Source: Fimenecus sp045531435 (GTDB lineage Bacteria > Bacillota > Clostridia > Oscillospirales > Acutalibacteraceae). From it: a DNA stretch of 6,596 nucleotides. The notes under the pieces were generated by a model, which saw only the letters and a list, made by a program, of their open reading frames with translations, was not told the origin of the DNA and made no database searches. Below, piece by piece: positions 1 to 6,528 of this stretch (positions are counted from its first letter, which is position 1; every line of letters begins with the position of its first letter). The stretch covers positions 1 to 6,596 of the forward strand of contig JAZSDZ010000139.1 of assembly GCA_045531435.1 (NCBI GenBank). Direction: 5' to 3'. A program made the position numbers and the translations under genes.

Positions 1-45
1 TCTACCCTTTTCGATTAATGCTTTTAAATCTTTAATTTTTTTCAT
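1..45 (-). CDS. Start of an unidentified gene, cut by the window edge
   Basis: An ATG at 45 opens a frame that stays open to the left edge and encodes MKKIKDLKALIEKGR, a Lys-rich, probably helical start. A good ribosome binding site (GGAG inside AAAGGAG, 54-57) lies 8 bases upstream, which is the main reason to accept it. It is separated from the upstream zinc-ribbon gene by about 200 bases that include a terminator-like hairpin, so it is probably its own unit; a loose TTTTCA-17-TTTATA promoter can be drawn just upstream but is not convincing. Fifteen residues are too few to assign a family. Confidence 0.6.
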   Translation of the reverse strand, partial: MKKIKDLKALIEKGR

Positions 46-120
46 AACTTTTTCTCCTTTTCTTTCTTATAAATCTTCAGAAAATCTTATTGAAAAGACT
101 TTCAAACGCTTTTCTTATGT

Positions 121-157
121 GAGAAAAATAAACCTTCTTACAAGGCTTTTTATTCTC
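121..157 (-). terminator. AT-rich hairpin, probable terminator after the zinc-ribbon gene
   Basis: Read on the minus strand, GAGAATAAAAAGCCTT pairs with AAGGTTTATTTTTCTC around a GTAAG loop: 16 positions with two mismatches and one G-T pair. The core GCCTT/AAGGT is followed by a T-rich run. On the plus strand the same hairpin is also followed by CTTTTTATT, so it could work in both directions. It lies about 90 bases after the stop of the 219-residue gene and before the next ribosome binding site. The stem is GC-poor, so strength is uncertain. Confidence 0.5.
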
Positions 158-162
158 TGTGT

Positions 163-181
163 CATCCTTGTTGCAAGGATG
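163..181. repeat. Perfect 8-bp inverted repeat
   Basis: CATCCTTG (163-170) and CAAGGATG (174-181) are exact reverse complements separated by TTG. It lies between the stop of the 219-residue gene and the AT-rich terminator-like hairpin. No T-run follows on either strand, so it is not itself a normal terminator; it may stabilise the transcript end or be an attenuated first terminator. Confidence 0.4.
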
Positions 182-246
182 TGAATAATAGCCTACAATC
201 GGTATGCGTTCTCTACACATAAATTTCAATGTCTTTGCTGACTATG

Positions 247-906
247 TTAACTGATTAATGCGGAATACTTTGGAAAGAAATGACATCTGTCGTCCTTATC
301 TTTAGAGAGCATAACTTGAATACGAGCTATCATCACTCTGTCTTCATCAAGACTGTCAAATTTGGCATATTCTTCGACAACCTTATCGAATTGACCAGTT
401 CTGCGAAGAAGGTCAGCACGAATCAAGAAGAACTGTTCCTTGATTTCACATTCTTCCCATAAAATGTCAAACACCTCAAGAGCCTTTTTACGAAACATTA
501 CGGAAAGTTCCTTATTTTTATAATCATCGCATACCCATGCACCAAAAAGAAAGGCATAAAATGCACCAAAAAAATTGTCACTTTCAAGTTGAATAAGAGC
601 ATATTTATAGTATTTCTCTGCTGTGATTTCTTCGCCAAAATCATTATCATCACAAGTCTTGTATGCTTCTGTATTGATTATTTCGTTGGCATTATCGGGT
701 GTTTTATCTTCTTCTGCAAACACATATCCGCAGCCGGTACAACAATGCAAACCGCTGTGCAAAGTCATATATTCAACTGCGTTAGAACGAAGGTCAAATG
801 TGTATCGTGGTTCCACATAACCAGAACCGGTTCTTGCAAATGTCTGAATTTCAGTACCACATAACGGACAAATTGCATTCTTAATAAACGGTGTTCTGCC
901 TGACAT
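247..906 (-). CDS. Zinc-ribbon protein with C-terminal helical repeats, DUF2225-like
   Basis: This 219-residue soluble protein has two CxxC pairs near its start: C13/C16 in AICPLCG and C56/C59 in CCTGCGY. That is the pattern of a four-Cys zinc ribbon and resembles the start of DUF2225 proteins, where CPxCG is followed some 40 residues later by a second Cys pair ending in CGY. From about residue 95 the chain is Tyr- and Phe-rich amphipathic helices (YYKYALIQL, FYAFLFGAW, KKALEVFDILWEE, FFLIRADLLRRTGQFDKVVEEY) with the spacing of tetratricopeptide-type repeats, suggesting protein binding. There is no signal peptide or membrane segment. The ATG at 906 is supported by GAGAGG at 915-920, 8 bases upstream. 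It begins 28 bases after the stop of the PcfJ-like gene with no terminator between, so the two are very likely co-transcribed. The biochemical role is unknown; the DUF2225 link is from motif memory. Confidence 0.85.
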   Translation of the reverse strand: MSGRTPFIKNAICPLCGTEIQTFARTGSGYVEPRYTFDLRSNAVEYMTLHSGLHCCTGCGYVFAEEDKTPDNANEIINTEAYKTCDDNDFGEEITAEKYYKYALIQLESDNFFGAFYAFLFGAWVCDDYKNKELSVMFRKKALEVFDILWEECEIKEQFFLIRADLLRRTGQFDKVVEEYAKFDSLDEDRVMIARIQVMLSKDKDDRCHFFPKYSALIS

Positions 907-934
907 AATTTTTACCTCTCTTTTGATTAAAATT

Positions 935-2608
935 TTAAAATGGGAAACTTTCCCTGTAATCTATTGTAATGTGGTTCTTATGGCACCACATACAAAAGGC
1001 GTTATAAATTTTTTTATCCGCACTTATCTCTATATTATCTTTAATATAGGCTTGTTGTACGGAAGCATCATCCAAATCAAGTTCAATTGCAGCCACATTT
1101 TTACCATGTTTCTGGATGCCGAAAACAGGATTATCAAAGCTGGTTGTGCCGAGACAATTGTTCAAGTCATTTCCTGCCTTTACAAGCTGACTGTTGGTTT
1201 TAAGCCAGACAAATTTGTAACTGTCAACCACCTGTTCCTTTAACTCTGAAAGCTTAGGGTGAATAGGAATTCTCGCGAACTCCTTATCAATGTAGGAATC
1301 TGTAATAAGCTTTCCATAACCATCGAAAAGACTACCTTTAATTTTGCTCCAACGCTTGCGTTCATCAGCCTTTTTCTTCTCTGAAAACGACAAATAAAAC
1401 ACTGCGTAACGGACAGCTACATCGCTGTAAAACCTGAGCAATTTAAGAAGCTCAACAGGAGATTTCACTTTTGCAAAATCAGAATAGAACTCAATTACGC
1501 CTGGATTCGTACGAAGCAGGACAAGTATTGAAACTGCTACAGAAGAAATTGCAAATCTTATGAAAAGGTCATAGTTTTCACCAAGAAGCTTCCACATGAT
1601 TTTCAATTCGTCAGCAAAGAAAAAGAGATATGTATTTGTGTACATCAGGGTCTTTACTGATTTTGCCTTAGGAAGTCCTGAGTGTTCCATTATACCGATG
1701 CAGTTTACAGCGTTGTGTAATTTCTTTCTCATAGGCTTGAAACAACTATGAGGAGTAAGCTCACCGAACTCACAAGGAATGTTGTAATAGAAATCTCGCT
1801 GTGTGTAACCGACATAAGATGTAAGCAATACAAAGCGTTGTAAATCAAGCTCTTCACTCTTAAAAGGTACTGATATCCCCCATATATCATTAAAACATTT
1901 TCTGATTTCCTTTTTCGCATAAATGTTAGTGTTAATAATACTTGTGAGGGTACTGAGACTCTTGTCTTTATATGCCACATTTGTTATATCTCGCACACAG
2001 ATAAGCTCACCATTGGCCTTACGAAGCTCATAATAGGTTTTGCCTTTTCTGATATTAAAGGTTACACTTTCCTCCACCGGAAGTTCGTGAACATCAACTT
2101 CAGGAGCCCAATGGAGATGAAAGATTTCGTGCAATTTTTTAAGCATAATACTTACTCTCACTCTACCCTTTTTCTGAGTGATTATAAGTTCATTGGTGCC
2201 ATCGAGATTCACCGACATCTCATTACATTGAGGGCAGTGAAATATACAAAATTCATCCAATGGCTCGTACAAGTCAAGTGTTTTATGTTCAGGCTCAAGA
2301 AAGCTTCTTACATCACCACACCATTCTCTTGCCTTGCTTCGTGTCATTATTTTAGCAGGCTTTTCTTCGCCGTGAAAATAGGGATATGCAGGCATATGGT
2401 ATCCACAACAAGGACACTGCCAGATGCAACGGGTCAAGGTTACTGTATTACCACTTTCTATATTTGTGCTTTTTTGAAATTCTAGCTTTGTATATTTAAA
2501 CTGTTTCTCAGTAGATAAAATAACATCACAGGCGAAAAAGGCATCCATTGTCTGAGTTTTCTCCAACACACGGAAACCATCGTTAATTTTTAAAGTTTTT
2601 GTGGTCAT
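935..2608 (-). CDS. PcfJ-like protein with N-terminal zinc-ribbon-like Cys motif
   Basis: The product is 557 residues from the ATG at 2608. The C-terminal ~92 residues (about 466-557) carry the pattern I associate with the PcfJ family: a Trp/Leu-rich lead-in, then LVKAGNDLNNCLGT, a Gly/Lys stretch, AAIELDLDD, VQQAYIKDN and a closing helix with W and C residues. PcfJ was named for a gene on the enterococcal conjugative plasmid pCF10; related proteins occur in many Clostridia genomes and their activity is not known to me. The N-terminal part has two CxxC pairs, C65/C68 (QCPCCGY) and C125/C128 (HCPQCNE), a probable zinc ribbon split by a ~55-residue insert. The middle is long and helical without a recognisable domain. 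The frame also extends to a TTG at 2632, but AAGGGGG at 2617-2623 sits 8 bases before ATG 2608 and so selects that start. It is first in a two-gene unit with the zinc-ribbon gene at 247-906. No conjugation gene is visible nearby, so a transfer role is unproven. Confidence 0.85.
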   Translation of the reverse strand: MTTKTLKINDGFRVLEKTQTMDAFFACDVILSTEKQFKYTKLEFQKSTNIESGNTVTLTRCIWQCPCCGYHMPAYPYFHGEEKPAKIMTRSKAREWCGDVRSFLEPEHKTLDLYEPLDEFCIFHCPQCNEMSVNLDGTNELIITQKKGRVRVSIMLKKLHEIFHLHWAPEVDVHELPVEESVTFNIRKGKTYYELRKANGELICVRDITNVAYKDKSLSTLTSIINTNIYAKKEIRKCFNDIWGISVPFKSEELDLQRFVLLTSYVGYTQRDFYYNIPCEFGELTPHSCFKPMRKKLHNAVNCIGIMEHSGLPKAKSVKTLMYTNTYLFFFADELKIMWKLLGENYDLFIRFAISSVAVSILVLLRTNPGVIEFYSDFAKVKSPVELLKLLRFYSDVAVRYAVFYLSFSEKKKADERKRWSKIKGSLFDGYGKLITDSYIDKEFARIPIHPKLSELKEQVVDSYKFVWLKTNSQLVKAGNDLNNCLGTTSFDNPVFGIQKHGKNVAAIELDLDDASVQQAYIKDNIEISADKKIYNAFCMWCHKNHITIDYRESFPF

Positions 2609-2616
2609 ATACATAT

Positions 2617-2623
2617 CCCCCTT
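2617..2623 (-). promoter_or_regulatory. Ribosome binding site that fixes the PcfJ-like start
   Basis: AAGGGGG on the minus strand lies 8 bases before ATG 2608, 2 bases before ATG 2614 and downstream of the TTG at 2632. Only ATG 2608 has normal spacing, so the 565-residue version starting at TTG is unlikely. Confidence 0.75.
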
Positions 2624-2632
2624 AGATATCAA

Positions 2633-2663
2633 ATTTTATGACAATTATTGAAAACTGTCTCAA
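2633..2663 (-). promoter_or_regulatory. Possible promoter of the PcfJ-like/zinc-ribbon unit
   Basis: On the minus strand TTGAGA (2658-2663) is followed after 17 bases by CATAAA (2635-2640), or after 19 by TAAAAT (2633-2638). It lies just downstream of the terminator at 2675-2714 and gives a very short leader before the ribosome binding site. The -35 is good and the -10 is poor, so this is a candidate only, but some promoter is expected here because a strong terminator separates this unit from the one upstream. Confidence 0.35.
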
Positions 2664-2674
2664 ACACCAAAAAG

Positions 2675-2714
2675 AAAAAGACGCCACGATTTTTCACAAT
2701 CGTAACGCCTTTTT
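2675..2714 (-). terminator. Strong Rho-independent terminator, bidirectional
   Basis: AAAAAGGCGTTACGATT pairs with AATCGTGGCGTCTTTTT on the minus strand: 17 base pairs including three G-T, with a 6-base loop GTGAAA. The T-run continues after the stem. The plus strand also reads out into CCTTTTTT, so it can stop transcription both ways. It begins 12 bases after the last stop of the HD relic, where a terminator for the 3072-4646 transcription unit is expected. Confidence 0.9.
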
Positions 2715-2726
2715 AAATAGCATTAT

Positions 2727-3075
2727 TCAGTAATTACATGAACGATATCTGCACACGGTCCGGATATAATCAATCTTTTTGGCAATACGGTTATTGATAC
2801 CTTTTTACCATATCATGATTTCCACTGCAAATATTCATTCAAGCCAACAGCATTTGGATAAGAGCCTTCATCTTCATATTTATCTGACAAATAAAATTAC
2901 CAATGACAACACAATCAAACATATGCTCCGCGACATTTTCATGACAAGTAAGGTTATGCTTGTACCAACCTGTTCTTTCCATATCAGATGCGTCAATCAA
3001 TGTATTCATCACATCGGACAGATGGTACATTGAAATCTGATTCTGTGGCAATTTGATGAATTCATTATGCATCAC
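2727..3075 (-). pseudogene. Decayed HD-domain phosphohydrolase, catalytic core deleted
   Basis: The first frame (stop at 2839-2841) contains MYHLSDVMNTLIDASDMER, then TGWYKH and ENVAEHMFD, matching the N-terminal part of YfbR/HDDC2-type HD hydrolases, where an Arg-Thr-Gly-Trp segment precedes ExVAEH with the first metal-binding His. After VIGNF the family-like sequence moves to another frame (FYLSDKYEDEG, SYPNAVGLNEYLQW); one extra T in the TTTT run at about 2894-2899 would restore it. It then moves to a third frame: after an in-frame TAA comes INNRIAKKIDYIRTV, resembling the family's C-terminal helix, with TGA at 2727-2729. The central HD dyad and later Asp are missing: YEDEG runs almost directly into SYPNAVG, implying an internal deletion. 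It starts at GTG 3075 or ATG 3072; the latter forms a TGATG stop-start overlap with the upstream gene. The product cannot be an active HD hydrolase. Family assignment is from motif memory; the frame changes are read directly. Confidence 0.7.
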
Positions 3076-4646
3076 ATCAGGAAGGTATTTTTATACACCT
3101 GTCGAAATGATAATCCATTAAATAAAACAATATATGGAGTTGCATCAAGAGGCTCTACACCCTCGTAATATTCCATTCTTGCCTGAATCAGGTTGCAAAG
3201 AATCATAATTTTGAGAATTGCAACATTAAAGTTTGTTTGTTGTCTTTTACACTTCTTATCCAACGACGAACAAGGTGCTGTAAGTTTTGTTTCACCTTTT
3301 GTTAGTTCGTCTTCATAGTCAAGAAGTGAGTGGTTTGTCAAATAAGATTTATCACCGTAATATTCCAGATGAAATCCTCTGTTGACTGAATTATAAACCT
3401 TGTCATTTAACAAGGAGTTCATATAATAAGATAATACTTTTTTATCTGTTTCGTACATATAACTGACACATATACTACGAAGCAGAAATGGGGCGTCACG
3501 TTTTTCAGCAAAATTGTCAGATTTATTGAGAGAATATATTTTCTTCTCTTTTTGGAAGAAAATTCGAAGAAATGTTTTGGCTTTCACTCGTCTTATCGAA
3601 TTTTTTAAACAGATAAGCCAGAAAACAAGTGAGGTTTCGGCATTGATTGAAAGCTCGTCATATTGCTCTGCAAAAATCATAATCCGGTGTTGGACTTTTT
3701 CGTCACTCTGAAGCAGTTTCACCACAAATCGTGTTATGCTTTCCGGTAACACCATACTGAAAATCGCCTTGCTTTTTTCGTTTTGTTCAAGGTTATTGTC
3801 CTTGAAATTAAGTTTGCGTAATTCTTTTGCACAACACCTTGCAATAAGGTATCCAAGCACACTGCGATGCATACGAACAGGTAGCCATTCAAGGTCAAAA
3901 TATGGTTTTTTGTCAACACCATTCATCTGACCAAACTTGAATTCATGTACAATCCCGACTGCCTCAACAAGCAATTTGAAGTCGAAAAGAAAATCAGCGC
4001 AAACTGAAAAATATAATTTTTCAATATCGTCTTTGTTATTTACAATTCCGCTATCATACTTATTGAGAATATAAGCCAATAAATAAGCGTCAACCGTAAG
4101 GAAATCTAAATGAACAAGACTATTGCAAATAGCTTCTACACTTATTTTCGCAGGAATTTTTATATCAAAGAAATCAATATATTTCTTGATAAATTCAATA
4201 CTTTCCGTTTGTCTCTCAAGGTTCATTTGGCAGATTCCGAGATGAATACTGCAGTTATTTGAAACAAGCGGATTATCCGTGTATTGCTGATATTTATTTA
4301 CTGTAAAATCAGTGTTCACACCAACAATCTTACCGTTTATTTCACCTTTGCGAATTATTCTTGTTTTTCTCTTATTTTCCTTATAAATCATTAACAGAAT
4401 AACGATAAGGTTGGGGAATGAACTCTCATTAAAATCATCAATGACACCATTATAAAAGAAATCGGAAGTCACTTTGCGTGGCAGATTATCTCTGAAAGTA
4501 TCATTATATGATTTTTTAATGCCATCAGCACCAGAAACTTCTGAATATTCACAGGCAGTTACTATATCTTCATAGTCAGTATTTTCCTTATCAATCATAA
4601 TGTCCGGTATGTGTTGATAGTATTTTTTATCTTCAAAATAATTCAC
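3072..4646 (-). CDS. Large helical protein of unknown function
   Basis: The product is 524 residues, soluble, Lys/Asn/Ile-rich and mostly helical by composition. I do not recognise a family with certainty and see no P-loop, nuclease or zinc motif. The most distinctive block is near the C-terminus: NRGFHLEYYGD (422-432), then NHSLLDYEDEL (438-448) and a helix with ILCNLIQAR (482-490). It reminds me of C-terminal helical parts of large STAND-type NTPases, but this is an unverified impression. The hydrophobic LIVILLMI at 80-87 is too short to be a membrane segment. The start is GTG at 4646, supported by GAGGTG at 4655-4660 with 8-base spacing and a near-consensus promoter about 95 bases upstream. 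The end is odd: the frame closes with TGA at 3072-3074 overlapping the HD relic, and one extra A in the A5 run near 3086-3090 would read QVYKKYLPDV straight into the HD frame. The present stop may therefore be a frameshift in a longer protein with a C-terminal HD domain. The gene looks more AT-rich than the PcfJ-like unit, consistent with separate acquisition. Confidence 0.8.
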   Translation of the reverse strand: MNYFEDKKYYQHIPDIMIDKENTDYEDIVTACEYSEVSGADGIKKSYNDTFRDNLPRKVTSDFFYNGVIDDFNESSFPNLIVILLMIYKENKRKTRIIRKGEINGKIVGVNTDFTVNKYQQYTDNPLVSNNCSIHLGICQMNLERQTESIEFIKKYIDFFDIKIPAKISVEAICNSLVHLDFLTVDAYLLAYILNKYDSGIVNNKDDIEKLYFSVCADFLFDFKLLVEAVGIVHEFKFGQMNGVDKKPYFDLEWLPVRMHRSVLGYLIARCCAKELRKLNFKDNNLEQNEKSKAIFSMVLPESITRFVVKLLQSDEKVQHRIMIFAEQYDELSINAETSLVFWLICLKNSIRRVKAKTFLRIFFQKEKKIYSLNKSDNFAEKRDAPFLLRSICVSYMYETDKKVLSYYMNSLLNDKVYNSVNRGFHLEYYGDKSYLTNHSLLDYEDELTKGETKLTAPCSSLDKKCKRQQTNFNVAILKIMILCNLIQARMEYYEGVEPLDATPYIVLFNGLSFRQVYKNTFLM

Positions 4647-4654
4647 GCAAAAGT

Positions 4655-4660
4655 CACCTC
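4655..4660 (-). promoter_or_regulatory. Ribosome binding site supporting the GTG start
   Basis: GAGGTG within AAAGAGGTGAC lies 8 bases upstream of GTG 4646. It is the strongest such site near the start and justifies accepting GTG over any internal ATG. Confidence 0.75.
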
Positions 4661-4726
4661 TTTCCCTTCTGAAAATTGCTTTTTAAACAGCTTTTTGAAA
4701 ATCACCTATAATTTTACCAAATTTAG

Positions 4727-4747
4727 GGTATATATAATAAATATACC
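4727..4747. promoter_or_regulatory. Perfect 7-bp palindrome over the -10 box, possible operator
   Basis: GGTATAT (4727-4733) and ATATACC (4741-4747) are exact reverse complements with a 7-base AT spacer. The right arm covers the -10 hexamer and the left arm lies over the probable transcription start, a position where a bound repressor would block initiation. AT-rich palindromes arise easily by chance, so the operator role is inference. Confidence 0.4.
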
Positions 4748-4768
4748 AACTTATATATTTTTTGTCAA
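4740..4768 (-). promoter_or_regulatory. Near-consensus sigma-A promoter for the 524-residue gene
   Basis: On the minus strand TTGACA (4763-4768) is followed after exactly 17 bases by TATATT (4740-4745). A start about 7 bases downstream of the -10 gives a leader of roughly 85 bases before GTG 4646. It is the best promoter in the window and indicates that the gene downstream is, or recently was, expressed from its own signal. Confidence 0.8.
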
Positions 4769-4817
4769 TACATATTTTAAATTTCTTTCTTTTTTTGTTT
4801 GAAAAAATATTATTTCC

Positions 4818-4838
4818 TTATCATTTTGGAAACGATAA
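4818..4838. repeat. 9-bp inverted repeat upstream of the promoter
   Basis: TTATCATTT (4818-4826) and AAACGATAA (4830-4838) are inverted around TGG with one mismatch that would be a G-T pair in RNA on one strand. It lies about 50 bases upstream of the -35 box and between it and the upstream terminator. It could be a regulator site; no T-run follows, so a terminator is unlikely. Confidence 0.3.
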
Positions 4839-4863
4839 ATGTTTTCAGAGAACAGAATCAGGC

Positions 4864-4899
4864 ATAAAAATGCAGAGGAGATTTTTAGGTCTCCCCTGC
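4864..4899 (-). terminator. Strong Rho-independent terminator after the LRR-transglutaminase gene
   Basis: GCAGGGGAGA (4890-4899) pairs with TCTCCTCTGC (4872-4881) on the minus strand: 10 base pairs with one G-T, loop CCTAAAAA, followed by ATTTTTA. It lies a little over 100 bases beyond the stop at 5006-5008 and isolates the unit on its right from the promoter at 4740-4768. Confidence 0.9.
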
Positions 4900-4926
4900 T
4901 GTTTGATAGTTATTCAGTTTTATTTA

Positions 4927-4953
4927 GGTTCTTCGCATCGCTCAGAATGACAA
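4927..4953 (-). repeat. Copy of a short dispersed repeat (GTCATTCTGAGCG type)
   Basis: The minus strand contains TTGTCATTCTGAGCGATGCG followed by AAGAACC. I recognise the core GTCATTCTGAGCGNNGCGAAGAA as one that recurs between genes in many unrelated bacterial genomes, including Clostridia. This copy lies in non-coding DNA between the stop at 5006 and the terminator at 4864-4899, as expected for an intergenic dispersed repeat. Only one copy is in the window, so repetition cannot be shown here. Confidence 0.5.
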
Positions 4954-4958
4954 TACAG

Positions 4959-4980
4959 GCGTGGAATCCTGCCACCACGC
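4959..4980. repeat. GC-rich 6-bp hairpin after the LRR-transglutaminase gene
   Basis: GCGTGG (4959-4964) and CCACGC (4975-4980) are exact reverse complements around a 10-base loop. It directly adjoins the dispersed repeat at 4927-4953 and is far more GC-rich than its surroundings, so the two may form one inserted repeat unit of about 55 bases. No T-run follows, so it is not a classic terminator. Confidence 0.4.
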
Positions 4981-5005
4981 ATCATTATGATTAAAAAACC
5001 TGATT

Positions 5006-6523
5006 TTAATATCCATAAACTTTTGTACTTCCGAAAAGGCTGCGGAAGAAGCTGCCGATTTTATCGAAGAACCCTGCTTTGGACTGCATTGTAATTGTAT
5101 CTGTTGCAATAACATTTCCATTCACATCAATGAGCTCTGCAGTAAAAGATGTGTGACCGTTACTGTCGGAAACTATTGTAATTGTCGAGTCCTCGTTATA
5201 TGTAATATCAAAGTTATCGTTGCTTGAAGTCCAATTCACACCAGCTACATTAGCGAAACCGGCGTCAAATGTTGTATGAAGAACGATTCCGTCTTTATGA
5301 CGGATAGTTGTTTTTGACGGAGCACAAATGGTAAAGATGAATTCAGGAGCATAGTCAGGTCTGTACATTGACGAAGGCATTGTGAATGCATCTTCATGAC
5401 CGAAAAAGTAAAATTCGTTTGCCATATAGTATGGAGAGTTGGTGAAATCATCGTCACCGTCAAGCCATGTTACATCAAGCCAATAAAACTCATCACCTAA
5501 GTCAATGATATTCCAGATATGGTTAGGGCCTTTGATTTCATATATCTCAATTCCTGCTTCCTGTAACAAAACTGTAGTTAATGCGGAATAATTTCTGCAA
5601 ACACCCTCACCTTTTATTGCATAACTTAAAGCTTTGTCATTGTATTCTATAGACAAATCATCATCATTTTCTACGCGAACATCATATTCCATAATATCTA
5701 CTACATATTCAACTGTAGCTTCAATTATTTCCTCATCAGACATTGTTGATGTAAAGAGATTATCCGCTGTTGTCTTTACTGATTCCTGAATTTCCTGCCA
5801 GTCATCTGACATATCGTTTTCAATACGATTTCTCTTAATAAATCTGCTCAGTTCTTCTGTATATGCCATTTCACAGTTGTCACTGTCAAATTTTTTAAGG
5901 TTATCCAAGGTCATTACAGTTGACAAATCACGGATTGACAACGTATTTGAAATATCCAATTCCTGAATATTCATATTCTCAATGGGACTTAAATCAGTAA
6001 CACAAGTATTACATAAAGAAAGTTCTTCCAGCTTTTTATTGTGTTTTAATGGTTCTATGGATTCAATACCGACATCATATATCCATAAGTATTCAAGCTT
6101 CTTCAAATACTGAATTCCATTTAATGATGCCATATAGCAACAATCGATATCAAGATATGTGATGCCTGTACATTGTGACAGAAAAGTTAAGTCTTTAAGT
6201 TCACAGTTTATCATAACAACTGAATCAATTTTATCAAGATTGCCCAATTGAGACATATTTAAAGTGCAATTCCTCAGCATTAAATATGTGACATTTGAAT
6301 CCTCAAAATCTAACGGTTCGTTAAGAATTGCATCGTATATATAAAGGTAATCAACCTAAGACGGAATCTCCATACCATATGGGTTATAGTATATATTCAT
6401 ATCACTTCCATTAACTTCATAATATCCTTCTGTAGCACTTGCTGTGATGCTTGATACAAATATCATTGATACAAGAGTTACGAGTACCAATAACATTGAA
6501 ACCAATCGATTCATTTTCTTCAT
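5006..6523 (-). pseudogene. Secreted LRR, transglutaminase-like and Ig-like protein, interrupted by TAG
   Basis: From ATG 6523 the frame encodes 505 codons with one in-frame TAG at codon 56 (6356-6358). Residues 1-30 are a signal peptide (MKKMNRL, hydrophobic core, cleavage after ITASA). Residues ~57-215 are leucine-rich repeats of ~21-23 residues (LKKLEYLWIYDVGIESI; KLEELSLCNTCVTDLSPI; IQELDIS). Residues ~255-355 form a transglutaminase-like domain with the complete triad: C309 in GEGVCRNYSAL, H335 in PNHIWNI and D350 in WLDVTWLD. An Ig-like domain spans ~403-480, and the tail KAGFFDKIGSFFRSLFG is amphipathic, like tails I recall on Oscillospiraceae secreted proteins. An extracellular adhesion or protein-modifying role is inferred; this superfamily includes both proteases and cross-linkers. 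Without the leader, a 424-residue version could start at ATG 6280, but no good ribosome binding site was noted there. Sequence coherence across the TAG argues that it is a single substitution such as CAG to TAG. No promoter is visible before the adjacent insertion-sequence end. Confidence 0.8.
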
Positions 6524-6528
6524 AATAA

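Noticed and set aside
923..1243. Plus-strand open frame of 106 codons
   Set aside because: It is antisense to the C-terminal PcfJ domain, the most recognisable part of that gene, so it is a shadow.
2087..2485. Plus-strand open frame of 132 codons
   Set aside because: It lies entirely opposite the well-supported PcfJ-like gene, lacks a ribosome binding site that I can see, and its translation shows no family pattern.
2609..2632. TTG start giving an 8-residue longer PcfJ-like protein
   Set aside because: The AAGGGGG ribosome binding site lies downstream of the TTG and is correctly spaced for ATG 2608.
3080..3095. Programmed -1 frameshift at the A5 run joining the 524-residue protein and HD frame
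   Set aside because: The site T-AAA-AAT does not fit a tandem slippery heptamer (a -1 slip puts the Lys tRNA on TAA), A5 is short for transcript slippage, and the downstream HD frame is broken anyway. A plain frameshift or a coupled start is simpler.
4384..4410. Membrane segment at residues 80-87 of the 524-residue protein
   Set aside because: The hydrophobic run is about 8-10 residues, too short to span a membrane, and is followed by a strongly charged stretch.
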